Source of the DNA: an uncultured Methanobrevibacter sp.
GTDB lineage: Archaea; Methanobacteriota; Methanobacteria; Methanobacteriales; Methanobacteriaceae
Direction of reading: 5' to 3'
DNA: 47,637 nucleotides
NCBI RefSeq assembly: GCF_905235195.1
Contig: NZ_CAJOKH010000028.1
Coordinates: 1-47,637, forward strand
The position numbers were made by a program, and so were the translations under genes. Positions 10,465 through 18,901 of this stretch are shown piece after piece. The notes below the pieces were generated by a model. It was given only the letters and a program-made list of their open reading frames with translations, did no database searches and was not told where the DNA came from. The first letter of the stretch is position 1. Each line of letters opens with the position of its first letter.

Positions 10465-11457
10465 ATGAAAATGTATTATGATGATGATGTTAATACTGAT
10501 GTCATTGCTGATAAAACTATTGCTGTAATGGGATATGGAAGCCAAGGACGTGCTCAATCTAGAAATATGGCTGACAGTGGTTTAAACGTTATTGTAGGTC
10601 TTAGAAAAGGTGGAAAATCTTTCCAACTTGCTAAAGATGATGGTATGGATGTAATGTCTATTGAAGAAGCTGCTAAACAAGCAGACATCATTCACATATT
10701 ACTCCCTGATGAAATACAAGCTAATGTTTATGAAAAACAAATTAAACCTTATTTAGAAAGTGGAAACACTATTTCTTTCTCTCATGGTTATAATATTCAC
10801 TTTGGTTTAATTGTACCTCCAGAAGATGTAAACATTGTTATGTTTGCACCTAAAGGACCAGGTTCCATGGTTAGAAGAACTTACTTAGATGGATTTGGAA
10901 TTCCAGGTCTTGTTGCAGTTGAGCAAGATCCTTCTGGTGATGCTTTACAATTAGCTTTAGGTATGGCAAAAGCTGCTGGTTTTACTAAAGCTGGTGTTAT
11001 TGAAACTACATTTAAAGAAGAAACTGAAACTGATTTATTCGGTGAACAAGCTGTTCTTTGTGGAGGACTAACAGAACTTATTAAATCTGGATTTGAAACT
11101 TTAGTAGAAGCTGGATACCAACCTGAAATTGCTTACTTTGAAACATGTCATGAAGTTAAACTTATTGTAGATTTAATTTATGAAAAAGGTTTTGCTTCCA
11201 TGTGGAATGATGTAAGTAACACAGCTGAATATGGTGGATTAACAAGAAGATCTTCTGTCATTGGCGAAGAATCTAAAAAAGCTATGAAAGAAGTTTTAAA
11301 ACAAATCCAAGATGGTACCTTTAAAAAAGAATTTGCAGATGAATATGCTACTGATTTCTCCAATTTAAAAGAAATGAGAGCTGCTGAAAATTCAGAAGAA
11401 ATTGAAGTAGTCGGTACTAGACTTAGAAAAGCTTGTGGATTACAAAAAGATGATTAA
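10465..11457 (+). CDS. ilvC: Ketol-acid reductoisomerase, class I
   Basis: This enzyme rearranges and reduces acetolactate with NAD(P)H and Mg2+ to dihydroxy-isovalerate, the second common branched-chain step. The 330-residue size fits the short class I form. An N-terminal Rossmann fold carries GYGSQGRAQ, followed by a GLRKGGKS cofactor-specificity loop. The knotted C-terminal domain has the metal-binding [12 protein letters not shown] and [13 protein letters not shown] segments. The open frame continues 12 codons upstream, but AAGGAGTG lies just before the ATG at 10465 and the extension is not family-like. It is 300 bp downstream of ilvN. That spacer is pure A/T with no gene, so ilvC probably has its own promoter. 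Confidence 0.97.
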   Translation: MKMYYDDDVNTDVIADKTIAVMGYGSQGRAQSRNMADSGLNVIVGLRKGGKSFQLAKDDGMDVMSIEEAAKQADIIHILLPDEIQANVYEKQIKPYLESGNTISFSHGYNIHFGLIVPPEDVNIVMFAPKGPGSMVRRTYLDGFGIPGLVAVEQDPSGDALQLALGMAKAAGFTKAGVIETTFKEETETDLFGEQAVLCGGLTELIKSGFETLVEAGYQPEIAYFETCHEVKLIVDLIYEKGFASMWNDVSNTAEYGGLTRRSSVIGEESKKAMKEVLKQIQDGTFKKEFADEYATDFSNLKEMRAAENSEEIEVVGTRLRKACGLQKDD

Positions 11458-11931
11458 ATTTTCATCTTTTAACTTTTTTTTTAAATTTATAACATTATTG
11501 CTAATTTTAATATAATTTTAACCTACTAATATAGGGATTTTTTAAAATAATTTTTTTTATCATTTATAGTCTTTTTATCTATTTTACTTTCTATTTTTCT
11601 ATTTTTTTTATCTTAGAGTATTATTTAAGATTTTTCTTTCTATTTTTCTATTTTTTTTATCTTAGAGTATTATTTAAGATTTTTCTTTCTATTTTTCTAT
11701 TTTTTTTATCTTAGAGTATTATTTAAGATTTTTTTCTATTTTACCTTAGACTATTATTTTAAAATTAAGTCAATGTTATTTTTTTAACTACTTATTTATT
11801 GAAATTTTTAAAATAAAATTAACTAATTAATTTTATATATTTTTAAATTATATTTAATAATAATTATTTATTATTAGATTTTTTAATTGTTTATTTAATT
11901 ATAAAATTCTAATTTTTATTTGAGTGAAATT
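11458..11931. other. 474-bp spacer between ilvC and the marker 12 gene
   Basis: No open frame or RNA gene is seen. The central part is a 49-bp tandem repeat, annotated separately. The rest is A/T-rich, with a T-rich run directly after ilvC that could act as its transcription end. Confidence 0.6.
11587..11762. repeat. 49-bp tandem repeat, three copies plus a degenerate fourth
   Basis: Three essentially identical 49-bp units occupy 11587-11635, 11636-11684 and 11685-11733. A degenerate partial copy runs to about 11762. Each unit contains a pyrimidine-rich CTTTCTATTTTTC block followed by ATCTTAGAGTATTATTTAAG. There are no unique spacers, so it is not a CRISPR array. Near-identity between copies suggests recent expansion, or active maintenance by slippage or recombination. 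Confidence 0.9.
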
Positions 11932-12936
11932 ATGGTATTTATAGGAACAGATCATGGAACTACGGGTATTAGTTTTGCAATATCAGATGATGAGGGTAAT
12001 CTGTTAGATGTTTTTAAATTATCACGTGAAGATACTAAGTCTGGTAGGGTAAGTGCAATAGAGGAAATATCTAAACGTTGTAATATAGATGATATAAAAC
12101 TTATGATAGTAACTTATGCTATGGGTGATGGTATAAATAAAATATTGCCTTTAGATAAGGTTGAAAATAGAGGTATATTATCAATAGAAGGTGCAGGTAA
12201 GGTAACAGGTGGTGGAACAAGTGTCTATTCAGAGATTGAAAACTCTAATATTCCTTCTCTAATAATTCCGGGTCTACATAAAGATTCTCCTTCTCTTGAT
12301 AAATTATTTAATGCAGCATATTCTCATCAAGCAAGTCCAGAAAAGGTATCAATAGCATATAATGCAGTAAAAGAAACAGGATGGAATAATCTAATCGTTG
12401 CAGATTTAAGCTCAAACAGTGTAAATATTTTAATAGAGGATGGAAAAATAAGAGGAGCAATTGATGCATGTTTAGGTGCTATGGGATTTGTACATGGCCC
12501 AATAGATTTAGAAATGATTAGAGACATTGATGAGGGAAGAATTACTGCTAATGATGCATTTTCACATGCAGGTGCAGTTAAAATAGCAGATATAGATACT
12601 AAAGTTGCATTTATGAAGGATGAACTCCTTGAAGGATATAGAAATAATGATGATAATGCAATACTTGCAGTTGATACAATGATAATGACAATTGCAATGG
12701 AAATATTTGGCCTTATTGGAATTTGTAATAATGATATTGAAGGTATTGTTTTAACAGGATCTCTTGGATTTATGAAAGAACCTTTTGACTTTGAAGAAAA
12801 ATTGAACAAATATTTAAAAAATAATTATCCATTTAAAATAATATCTGCTGATTCTGGAGCCATTGGAGCAGTTCAAATAGCATATGATATCTATAATGGT
12901 AAGAAGGATATTTTAGGAATAGAAGTAGACTATTAA
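11932..12936 (+). CDS. Methanogenesis marker protein 12
   Basis: The product resembles methanogenesis marker protein 12, a family found in methanogens with no settled biochemical role. The 334-residue protein has an actin/Hsp70/BadF-like ATPase look. It opens with VFIGTDHGTTGISFAI, a phosphate-1-type loop. It has an internal IVADLSSNSVNILIEDG phosphate-2-type segment and a C-terminal GIVLTGSLG adenosine-type loop. The ATG at 11932 is preferred over an in-frame TTG four codons earlier, because GAGTGA then sits at the right distance. It is monocistronic, between a repeat-bearing spacer and the Sm-like gene. The fold is inferred from these loops. Confidence 0.88.
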   Translation: MVFIGTDHGTTGISFAISDDEGNLLDVFKLSREDTKSGRVSAIEEISKRCNIDDIKLMIVTYAMGDGINKILPLDKVENRGILSIEGAGKVTGGGTSVYSEIENSNIPSLIIPGLHKDSPSLDKLFNAAYSHQASPEKVSIAYNAVKETGWNNLIVADLSSNSVNILIEDGKIRGAIDACLGAMGFVHGPIDLEMIRDIDEGRITANDAFSHAGAVKIADIDTKVAFMKDELLEGYRNNDDNAILAVDTMIMTIAMEIFGLIGICNNDIEGIVLTGSLGFMKEPFDFEEKLNKYLKNNYPFKIISADSGAIGAVQIAYDIYNGKKDILGIEVDY

Positions 12937-13044
12937 AATTACTCACTTGAATAATTTTTCTGTGATAAATCTTAAAATTTGTTAAATATTAAAATTATCT
13001 CAATAGATAATTTTTCTTTGAAATGTTAAAATTAGTTAAATATT
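12935..13044. repeat. Imperfect tandem duplication of about 55 bp
   Basis: Two similar segments, 12935-12990 and 12991-13044, each contain AAAATTA, then ATAATTTTTCT, then TTAAAATT and GTTAAATATT in the same order. They begin at the last bases of the marker 12 gene, so the duplication covers its 3' untranslated region. The TAATTTTTCT part may be the transcription end. Copies differ at several positions, so the event is old. Confidence 0.65.
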
Positions 13045-13199
13045 TAATTTCAATATAAATTTTAGAAATATTGTGAAATTATTTAATAAAATAATTTTAT
13101 TAAATATTTCATTGTTTTTTTTAAATAGATTTTTTATCTTTTTAAAATAGTTTATTTTTTAATTATTAGATAATAATTAATATTTTATTTTTAGTTAAT

Positions 13200-13397
13200 T
13201 CATTGAATGGAAATAAATGCTATTTTTCCACCTTTAATAACTTTTATACCATCTTCAACTTCTAAAACAGTATTTAAAAAGTTATCAATTGAAATTACTT
13301 TACCGGAATATTCTTCAGTATTTTTTAATCCGATAAGGACATTTTTACCTTTAAATTGTATGAAATCTTTATTTACTTGGAAATTATTGTTTGCCAT
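13200..13397 (-). CDS. Sm-like (LSM) RNA-binding protein
   Basis: This small archaeal Sm-like protein of 65 residues is likely to form a ring that binds U-rich RNA. The Sm1 pattern is visible: a conserved GKNVLIGLKNTEEYSGKVISIDNFLN segment (residues about 18-43) with the strand-turn-strand and D-x-x-x-N features. The Sm2 part follows as VIKGGKIAFISI, matching the family's I-R-G pattern, although Lys-Gly replaces Arg-Gly here. No clear ribosome-binding site precedes the ATG, so it may be leaderless. It is divergent from a 48-residue ORF. The length is slightly short for the family but complete. Confidence 0.8.
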   Translation of the reverse strand: MANNNFQVNKDFIQFKGKNVLIGLKNTEEYSGKVISIDNFLNTVLEVEDGIKVIKGGKIAFISIQ

Positions 13398-13538
13398 AAG
13401 TTTAATTTATTACTTATTTTTTATTTAATTCTTTTATTATATATTTTTTTATTTTTTAAAACTATATTTGGTTAATTATATATATTATAAAGATTAGAAA
13501 TATCTTTAATTATTTATATTAAATTTGAGGCGGTTATT

Positions 13539-13685
13539 ATGGCAATTAATTTGGCTGAAAGTAATTTAGAAGCTATTTCTCAAACTATTGCAATATTGGA
13601 AAAACAAGATTCTCCTGATGAGAAGAAATTGAAAAAATTAAGAGAAGAAAGAGATATTATCTTAAAAGATTTAAATTTAAAATAA
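13539..13685 (+). CDS. Small charged helical protein, 48 residues
   Basis: This short ORF begins with ATG, nine bases after a clear GAGGCGG ribosome-binding site, and ends in TAA at 13685. The product starts MAINLAESNLEAIS and continues into a Lys/Glu-rich stretch (residues about 21-40) likely to form an amphipathic helix or coiled coil. No cysteine, signal peptide or membrane segment is present. I do not recognise a family. It is divergent from the Sm-like gene and sits in otherwise non-coding DNA. Normal codon use and the strong ribosome-binding site support it as a real gene. Confidence 0.65.
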   Translation: MAINLAESNLEAISQTIAILEKQDSPDEKKLKKLREERDIILKDLNLK

Positions 13686-13906
13686 TTTTTTTTATTTATT
13701 CTATATTTTTTTTAAAATAAACTTTATTTAGCTATTTTTATTGCTTATTTTTTATTATAAGTTCTTTTACTATTTTTAACTTAAGTTATTTTATTATTAT
13801 TTTATTATAGTCATTTATTAGCCAATTATAATTATCTATTATATTATTTCCTTAAATAAATAGATATTAACTATTGACTTTTTTATTAAACTTGTTAGCT
13901 TAAATT

Positions 13907-14692
13907 TTACATATTATTTAACCATTCTTCAGTTGATTTTAAATTTCCTACAAAATCAAGATTAAGTGGAGTTAAAGTGCAAACTTGTTCTTTTTTAATA
14001 TAATAACCGTCTGTTCCCTTTTCATCATCTTCAGTTACTATTCCATCAATCCAATAATAGGGTTTGCCTCGAGGATCTAATCTTGATTCAACAGTAGGTA
14101 TAAACATTCTATGTGTAAGTTTAGCTATTTTTATCTCATCTGATGTAGGGTTTTCTGGAATATTAAGATTTAATAAATCAGCTCCTTTAGGAAGACCATT
14201 TTTTAAAACATTTTTTGCAATTTTATTAATTATTTTCATTGCAAATTTAAAATCCAAATCTATTTTTCCATTTTCAAATTTAATAGAGTGGTCATTTACT
14301 GATTGGGAAACTGCAATGGTTGGTATTCCATATGATGCTGCTTCCATTGCTGCACCTAATGTACCTGATGTTGTAAGTTCTGATTTTCCTAAATTATATC
14401 CAATATTTATTCCGGATATTACAAGATCTGGTTTTTCATTTAAAATTTCATTTATTCCAAGTATTATAGAATCAGTTGGTGTTCCAGATATAGCATATCC
14501 TATATCATTATTTCTTAATTTTACTTTATCAATTCTAAGGGGTTCAAAAAGAGTTAAGGAATGTCCAATTCCACTTTGTTGCTTTGAAGGTCCAACAATT
14601 GTTGTTTTTCCTAAGTCTTTTACAGCCTCATTTGCAGCTAAAATACCACTTGATGTAACACCATCATCATTACATAATAATATATTTTTCAT
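13907..14692 (-). CDS. surE: 5'-nucleotidase SurE
   Basis: This is a metal-dependent phosphatase acting on nucleoside 5'-monophosphates, with a survival-protein SurE fold. The 261-residue protein starts MKNILLCNDDG with the metal-binding NDD at residues 8-10. It continues with GPSKQQSGIGHSLT, GTPTDSIILG and SGINIGYNLG, all typical of the family. The C-terminal dimerisation part is complete. An in-frame TTG two codons upstream is possible, but the ATG at 14692 fits the family's usual start. No strong ribosome-binding site is visible. The gene is divergent from the Mrr-like membrane protein. Confidence 0.95.
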   Translation of the reverse strand: MKNILLCNDDGVTSSGILAANEAVKDLGKTTIVGPSKQQSGIGHSLTLFEPLRIDKVKLRNNDIGYAISGTPTDSIILGINEILNEKPDLVISGINIGYNLGKSELTTSGTLGAAMEAASYGIPTIAVSQSVNDHSIKFENGKIDLDFKFAMKIINKIAKNVLKNGLPKGADLLNLNIPENPTSDEIKIAKLTHRMFIPTVESRLDPRGKPYYWIDGIVTEDDEKGTDGYYIKKEQVCTLTPLNLDFVGNLKSTEEWLNNM

Positions 14693-15042
14693 ATACAATG
14701 TTTAATTTAATCTTAATTTTAAAGTTTTTTATTTTATTTATTTTTAAAATAATAAAAATTATTAACTAAACTGGGTTTTTTTATTTTATATTATTTTTTA
14801 TTAGTTTTTATATTAAAAAAAAGCTAATTATTCTTTTTTAAATGTTATATTTTATTTTTAATAAGTTTTAGTATTTTAAAATTTTTTTTTTATAAAAAGT
14901 AATTTAAGTAAAATTTTTTATATCAAAACATTTATATTATGATTTACAAATTATTTATTATATTTATTAAATTATTATGTAATTTTTTTTGAATTTATTT
15001 ATTTTATTTTTTAATATTATTTAGGATTTTATTGGTGAGAGT
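14693..15042. other. 350-bp divergent spacer, no gene seen
   Basis: A/T-only sequence lies between surE and the Mrr-like gene. It should carry both promoters. Several TTTATATTA-like strings are present, for example near 14930, but none stands out. No ORF or structured RNA was recognised. Confidence 0.5.
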
Positions 15043-16080
15043 GTGGAGAAGCCGCAATTAGTAAATTTTATAGCTAAAGTAATGGAGGATTCAGGTTTTA
15101 AAGTTTATAAGGATTTTAAAACTTCAAAAACAGTAGTTGATATTTATGCTATTCTTCCAAGTCAAATGGGTGATTTTGGCGTAGTTGTTGCATGTAAGAA
15201 TTATGATAAACAATGGGAAGTTGGTATTGATATTCTTAAGGAAATGGAAATGGCTCAAAGAAGCCTTCAAGCATCTAAAATTACAGTAGTTACTACTTCT
15301 ACATTTTCTCCACAAGCTGTAAATTATGCATCCCGTAAAAATATTAAATTAGTTGATAGGGATAAATTAATAGTTTTAGCTAAAAAATATGCCCAAAATA
15401 AAAAATTAAAAGATAATCAAAATGAAGATGATGATGAGTATTATAGCAACTATTATGAAGATAGTTACTATGAAAATGAATATTTATCATCATTTTCATC
15501 TTATCCTGAATATGATGGTTACATAGATTTATATGATGATGCATATTATGAAAATTTAGCTTTGTCTTCTTATAATCAACAAGATATGTATTATAGTCCT
15601 TATGTTAATAATGCAAGGGCTGATTTACATAGAAGTTCAATGATTGAACATCAAGAACCTAAACCTTCAAGATTTTCATTTTTAAAAAGGTTTAAATCTA
15701 ATAATAAAAAAGATATTCAAAGAAGACCTCCTATGCCTCAAAGGCAACTTGGAAATCCTAATTTAGCAAACTATAATAATCTCTCTTCACCAAGATATGA
15801 AACTCCAAAACCTTCATTTAATTATGGTAAAATTCTTTCTAATCCAATAGTTTTAATTTTACTCGTTGTAATGATATCATATCTAATTGCATATGTTCTT
15901 GGTGTTTTAGGAAGGGTAAAAAGCGGTATAATTGGTTTATTAGAAATGCTTGTATCTTTAATCTTGTCTTATGGATTAGTATACTTCTTTGAAAAAGATG
16001 GTGCAACTGTTTTAATAAAAGGAACTATTGTCTTCTTTATTTCATTAGTTGTTCTTATAGGATTAATCTTATTCTTATAA
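15043..16080 (+). CDS. Membrane-anchored restriction-endonuclease-like (Mrr-type) protein
   Basis: The 345-residue product combines three parts. Residues 1-115 resemble an Mrr-type restriction-endonuclease-like fold, with VVDIY (Asp33), VVVACKNYDK and a following helix. Residues 125-265 are a low-complexity linker, first acidic and very Tyr-rich (about 128-188), then basic and Pro-rich. The last 80 residues hold about three membrane helices (267-289, 295-316, 322-345). In active PD-(D/E)XK nucleases a Glu or Gln usually stands two residues before Lys52. Here it is Ala50, so catalysis is doubtful. The GTG start is preceded by GGTGAG. The protein is probably membrane-bound with its domain facing the cytoplasm. 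The role is unknown. Confidence 0.75.
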   Translation: MEKPQLVNFIAKVMEDSGFKVYKDFKTSKTVVDIYAILPSQMGDFGVVVACKNYDKQWEVGIDILKEMEMAQRSLQASKITVVTTSTFSPQAVNYASRKNIKLVDRDKLIVLAKKYAQNKKLKDNQNEDDDEYYSNYYEDSYYENEYLSSFSSYPEYDGYIDLYDDAYYENLALSSYNQQDMYYSPYVNNARADLHRSSMIEHQEPKPSRFSFLKRFKSNNKKDIQRRPPMPQRQLGNPNLANYNNLSSPRYETPKPSFNYGKILSNPIVLILLVVMISYLIAYVLGVLGRVKSGIIGLLEMLVSLILSYGLVYFFEKDGATVLIKGTIVFFISLVVLIGLILFL

Positions 16081-16306
16081 GAAAACCATTTTTATCTTTT
16101 TTTAATATTTTATTAGTTCTTTTTTATTTAATTTTTATAATTTTAATTGAAATAATAATAATTATTAATTCTAATTCTAATTTTCCATTTTTTAAGAATT
16201 ATCTTCTCTTGATTTATTATTATAAAGCTTAAAAATGAGTAAAATTTAGATAAAGTTCTTAATTTTATGAAAAATTAATTATAAAATTTTAAAAATAGTA
16301 AAGAAG

Positions 16307-16378
16307 TGGTTCCGACGAGATTCGAACTCGTGATCCTCTCGTTGTAAGCGAGATATCATACCCCTAGACCACGGAACC
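16307..16378 (-). tRNA. tRNA-Val (anticodon UAC)
   Basis: Read on the minus strand, the 72-nt gene forms a full cloverleaf. The acceptor arms GGTTCCG and CGGAACC pair over seven bases. The anticodon stem is TCTCG/CGAGA with the loop CTTACAA, giving anticodon TAC for valine. The T arm carries GTTCGAATC between ACGA- and TCGT-type strands. The discriminator is A, and CCA is not encoded. A TATA box lies at the expected distance upstream. Confidence 0.96.
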
Positions 16379-16403
16379 AACATATATTATTTTCTATTTT
16401 GAC

Positions 16404-16413
16404 CTATATAAAG
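16404..16413 (-). promoter_or_regulatory. TATA box of the tRNA-Val gene
   Basis: On the minus strand CTTTATATAG is preceded by a purine-rich GCAAAA, which fits a BRE. It is centred about 30 bp upstream of the first tRNA base. This is the standard archaeal promoter layout and the clearest promoter in the window. Confidence 0.75.
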
Positions 16414-16650
16414 TTTTGCTTTTTTTATTTTAATTTTTTAAAATATTTTAAATATAATGATTATTAAAAATATTTGTGGAAAAATTTACACGGACTTATT
16501 AATTTAATATTATAATATAGCTTATAGATTTTATTAAATTAAGGGTTTAAAATTTTTAAATTATATTAAAATAATTTTTTTTAAAAATATTAAATATAAT
16601 ATATTATCTAAAATTATAATAAAACACAATTTATTTTAGGAATTGATAAA

Positions 16651-17575
16651 ATGGATTTTGATGAAGAATCTGGAAAAATATGGATGGATGGAAAAATTGT
16701 AGATTGGAAAGATGCACAAATTCATGTAATGTCTCATGTTGTTCACTATGGAACTTGTGTATTTGAAGGTATTCGATCTTATGATCTTGACGGTAAACCT
16801 GCAGTTTTCAGATTAGAAGAACATATTAAAAGATTGTTTAATTCTGCAAAAATTTATAAAATGTCTATTCCATATACTGAAGAAGAAGTTTGTGAAGCTA
16901 TTAAAGAAGTAATTAAAATTAACAATTATACTGGCTGTTATATTCGTCCTATAGCCTTTAGAGGATATAAAGAATTAGGTGTTTCACCATTTAACTGTCC
17001 TGTATCTCTTGCAATTGGTGCATGGGAATGGGGTGCATATTTAGGTGAAGAAGGTTTAGCTAATGGTGTAAATATTGGTGTTTCATCTTGGAGAAAACCT
17101 GCTGTTAGTACTTTTCCAAATATTGCAAAAGCAGGAGCAAATTATATGCTATCCCAACTTGCAAATATGGAAGCTCAAGATAATGGATATGATGAAGCTT
17201 TACTTTTAGATGTAAATGGTTTCGTTGCAGAAGGTTCTGGAGAAAATGTATTTTTAATTAAAGACGGTATTATTTACACTCCATCATTATCAAGTTCATT
17301 ACTTGAAGGTATTACAAGAGATTCTGTAATGAAAATTGCAGAAGATTTAGGTTAAAATTGTTGTTCAACCATTACCTAGAGATTTATTATATATTGCTGA
17401 TGAAATATTCTTTACAGGAACTGCTGCTGAGGTTACACCAATCCGTTCTATGGATCATCGTATTATTGGTGAAGGTAAACGTGGCCCTGTTACAGAAAAA
17501 ATTCAATCAACCTTCTTTAAAATCATTAATGGAGAAATTGAAGATAAATATGGTTGGTTTTCAATTGTTGATTAA
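16651..17575 (+). pseudogene. ilvE: Branched-chain amino-acid aminotransferase, frameshifted
   Basis: The product would be the class IV PLP transaminase that makes valine, leucine and isoleucine from their keto acids. Frame 1 runs 234 residues from ATG 16651 to TAA 17353-17355. It contains [14 protein letters not shown] and the NIAKAG segment with the likely PLP lysine, Lys160. The sequence then continues in another frame from about 17357 to TAA 17573-17575. That part encodes IVVQPLPRDLLYIADEIFFTGTAAEVTPI, typical of the family's C terminus. Joined, the protein is about 308 residues, the usual length. Restoring one TA unit in GGTTAAAATT would give the expected Gly-Tyr-Lys-Ile junction. This is either a real small deletion or a sequence error. 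It is the only ilvE in the window. Confidence 0.9.
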
Positions 17576-17704
17576 ATATTTTATTTTAAAATTGATTTTA
17601 ATATAATTTTATCTTTTAACTTATATTAAATATATTTTATTTTATCTAAATCTTTTTTTTAATAATAATATAATTTTTTATTTTAATTTCTAGGAGTTTT
17701 TTTT

Positions 17705-18532
17705 ATGGATATTTTTATTGCAATTATAATTGGTATAATTCAAGGATTAACTGAATTTTTACCAGTTAGTAGTTCTGCTCATTTAGTATTTTCTCAAGCA
17801 TTTTTAGGTATAGCAGAGCATAATTTAGCCTTTGATGTTTTATTACATTTGGGAACATTAGTGGCAGTTATAGGATACTTCTTTACTGATATTATCAATA
17901 TGATATATGCTTTTATTTTAAGTATTCTAGATATATTTAAAGGTAATTTTAAAAGGGAACTTAAAAAAGATCCTTATAAAAAATTAGCTTGGTTTACGAT
18001 TATTGCAACAATCCCAGTTGGTCTTGTGGGAATTTTTTTAAATAATCTTGTTGAATCATTATTTGCTGGTGTTACTATACCTGCAGCATTTTTACTTATC
18101 ACTGGATGTTTACTCTATTTTTCTCAAAGGTACAATACAGGGGATGTTAATCTTAATAACCTTACTATAAAAGAAGCATTATTTATGGGTCTAGGTCAGG
18201 CATGTGCAATTTTACCTGGTCTTTCAAGATCTGGAACTACAATTGCATTTGGTTATTTAGCTGGTTTAAATAAAGAATTTGCTGCTAAATTTAGTTTTAT
18301 ATTATCTGTTCCTGCAATTCTTGGTGCAGCTATTGTAAAGATGGATGGAATTGGTGTAGGTTTAGCGAACAATTTCTGGCCATGTATCTTAGGATTTTTA
18401 GCTGCAGTAATTTCAGGTTTATTTGCAATTAAAATATTACTCAAACTTATTCAGGAGAGAAGTTTGGATATTTTTGCTTTCTACTGTTGGATTGTTGGAG
18501 CTATAATACTTGTAAGTAGTTTACTATTATAA
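17705..18532 (+). CDS. uppP: Undecaprenyl-diphosphatase-type phosphatase
   Basis: This integral membrane phosphatase of the UppP/BacA family removes a phosphate from polyprenyl diphosphate, recycling the lipid carrier for envelope sugars. In a methanogen of this order it would serve pseudomurein or glycoprotein synthesis. That is an inference. The 275-residue protein has about eight hydrophobic segments. Both family signatures are present: GLTEFLPVSSSAHL near residues 14-27 and PGLSRSGTTIAFG near 170. A TAGGAGT ribosome-binding site precedes the ATG. It converges on cobT. Confidence 0.95.
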   Translation: MDIFIAIIIGIIQGLTEFLPVSSSAHLVFSQAFLGIAEHNLAFDVLLHLGTLVAVIGYFFTDIINMIYAFILSILDIFKGNFKRELKKDPYKKLAWFTIIATIPVGLVGIFLNNLVESLFAGVTIPAAFLLITGCLLYFSQRYNTGDVNLNNLTIKEALFMGLGQACAILPGLSRSGTTIAFGYLAGLNKEFAAKFSFILSVPAILGAAIVKMDGIGVGLANNFWPCILGFLAAVISGLFAIKILLKLIQERSLDIFAFYCWIVGAIILVSSLLL

Positions 18533-18901
18533 TATCCAATTATTTTTAAGTAATTGAAAACACTCTATTTTTTATTTTTAACCTTTTTACTCATTTTTTT
18601 TATTTTTAGATAATTTTTTTTATTTTTTTATATTATAAAAATCATTTTTTTAAAATTGATGCTTTACATCTATATATTAAAATTTATTATTTTTAATTTT
18701 TTAAAAAATAGTGTTTATATTATTTTCACAATTCATTAAATTAATAATAGTTTAAGATAAACCAATTTAAAGAAATCTTTTTTTAATTATTTTGTAGTTT
18801 CAAAGTTGCCTATTTTTAGAATCTTATTATAAAATTTTATTCTAAAAATAATTCAATTAATTTTAAAAAATAAAAAAAGAGTTTTAGTTGTTGTAAAACA
18901 T
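18533..18901. other. Convergent spacer between uppP and cobT
   Basis: The 369 bp contain no open frame that looks coding. Runs of T directly after uppP, and the hairpin before cobT's end, suggest transcription stops from both sides. Confidence 0.5.
18862..18899 (-). terminator. Hairpin plus U-tract after cobT
   Basis: On the minus strand GTTTTA and TAAAAC pair around a seven-base loop at 18881-18899. They are followed by CTCTTTTTTTATTTTTTAA. It starts three bases beyond the cobT stop codon. The stem is only six weak pairs, so the U-tract is probably the main signal. Confidence 0.5.

Noticed and set aside
11587-11762. CRISPR array
   Set aside because: The 49-bp units are directly contiguous, with no unique spacers and no cas genes in the window.
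14064-14705. Plus-strand 213-residue ORF opposite surE
   Set aside because: SurE signatures on the minus strand are unambiguous, so the overlap is a frame shadow.
16307-16378. Integration site at tRNA-Val
   Set aside because: No integrase gene and no repeated tRNA 3' end were found on either side.
17358-17606. Separate 82-residue ORF after the ilvE stop
   Set aside because: The IlvE C terminus is read in a different frame (from 17357). This ORF has no ilvE-like or other recognisable sequence.
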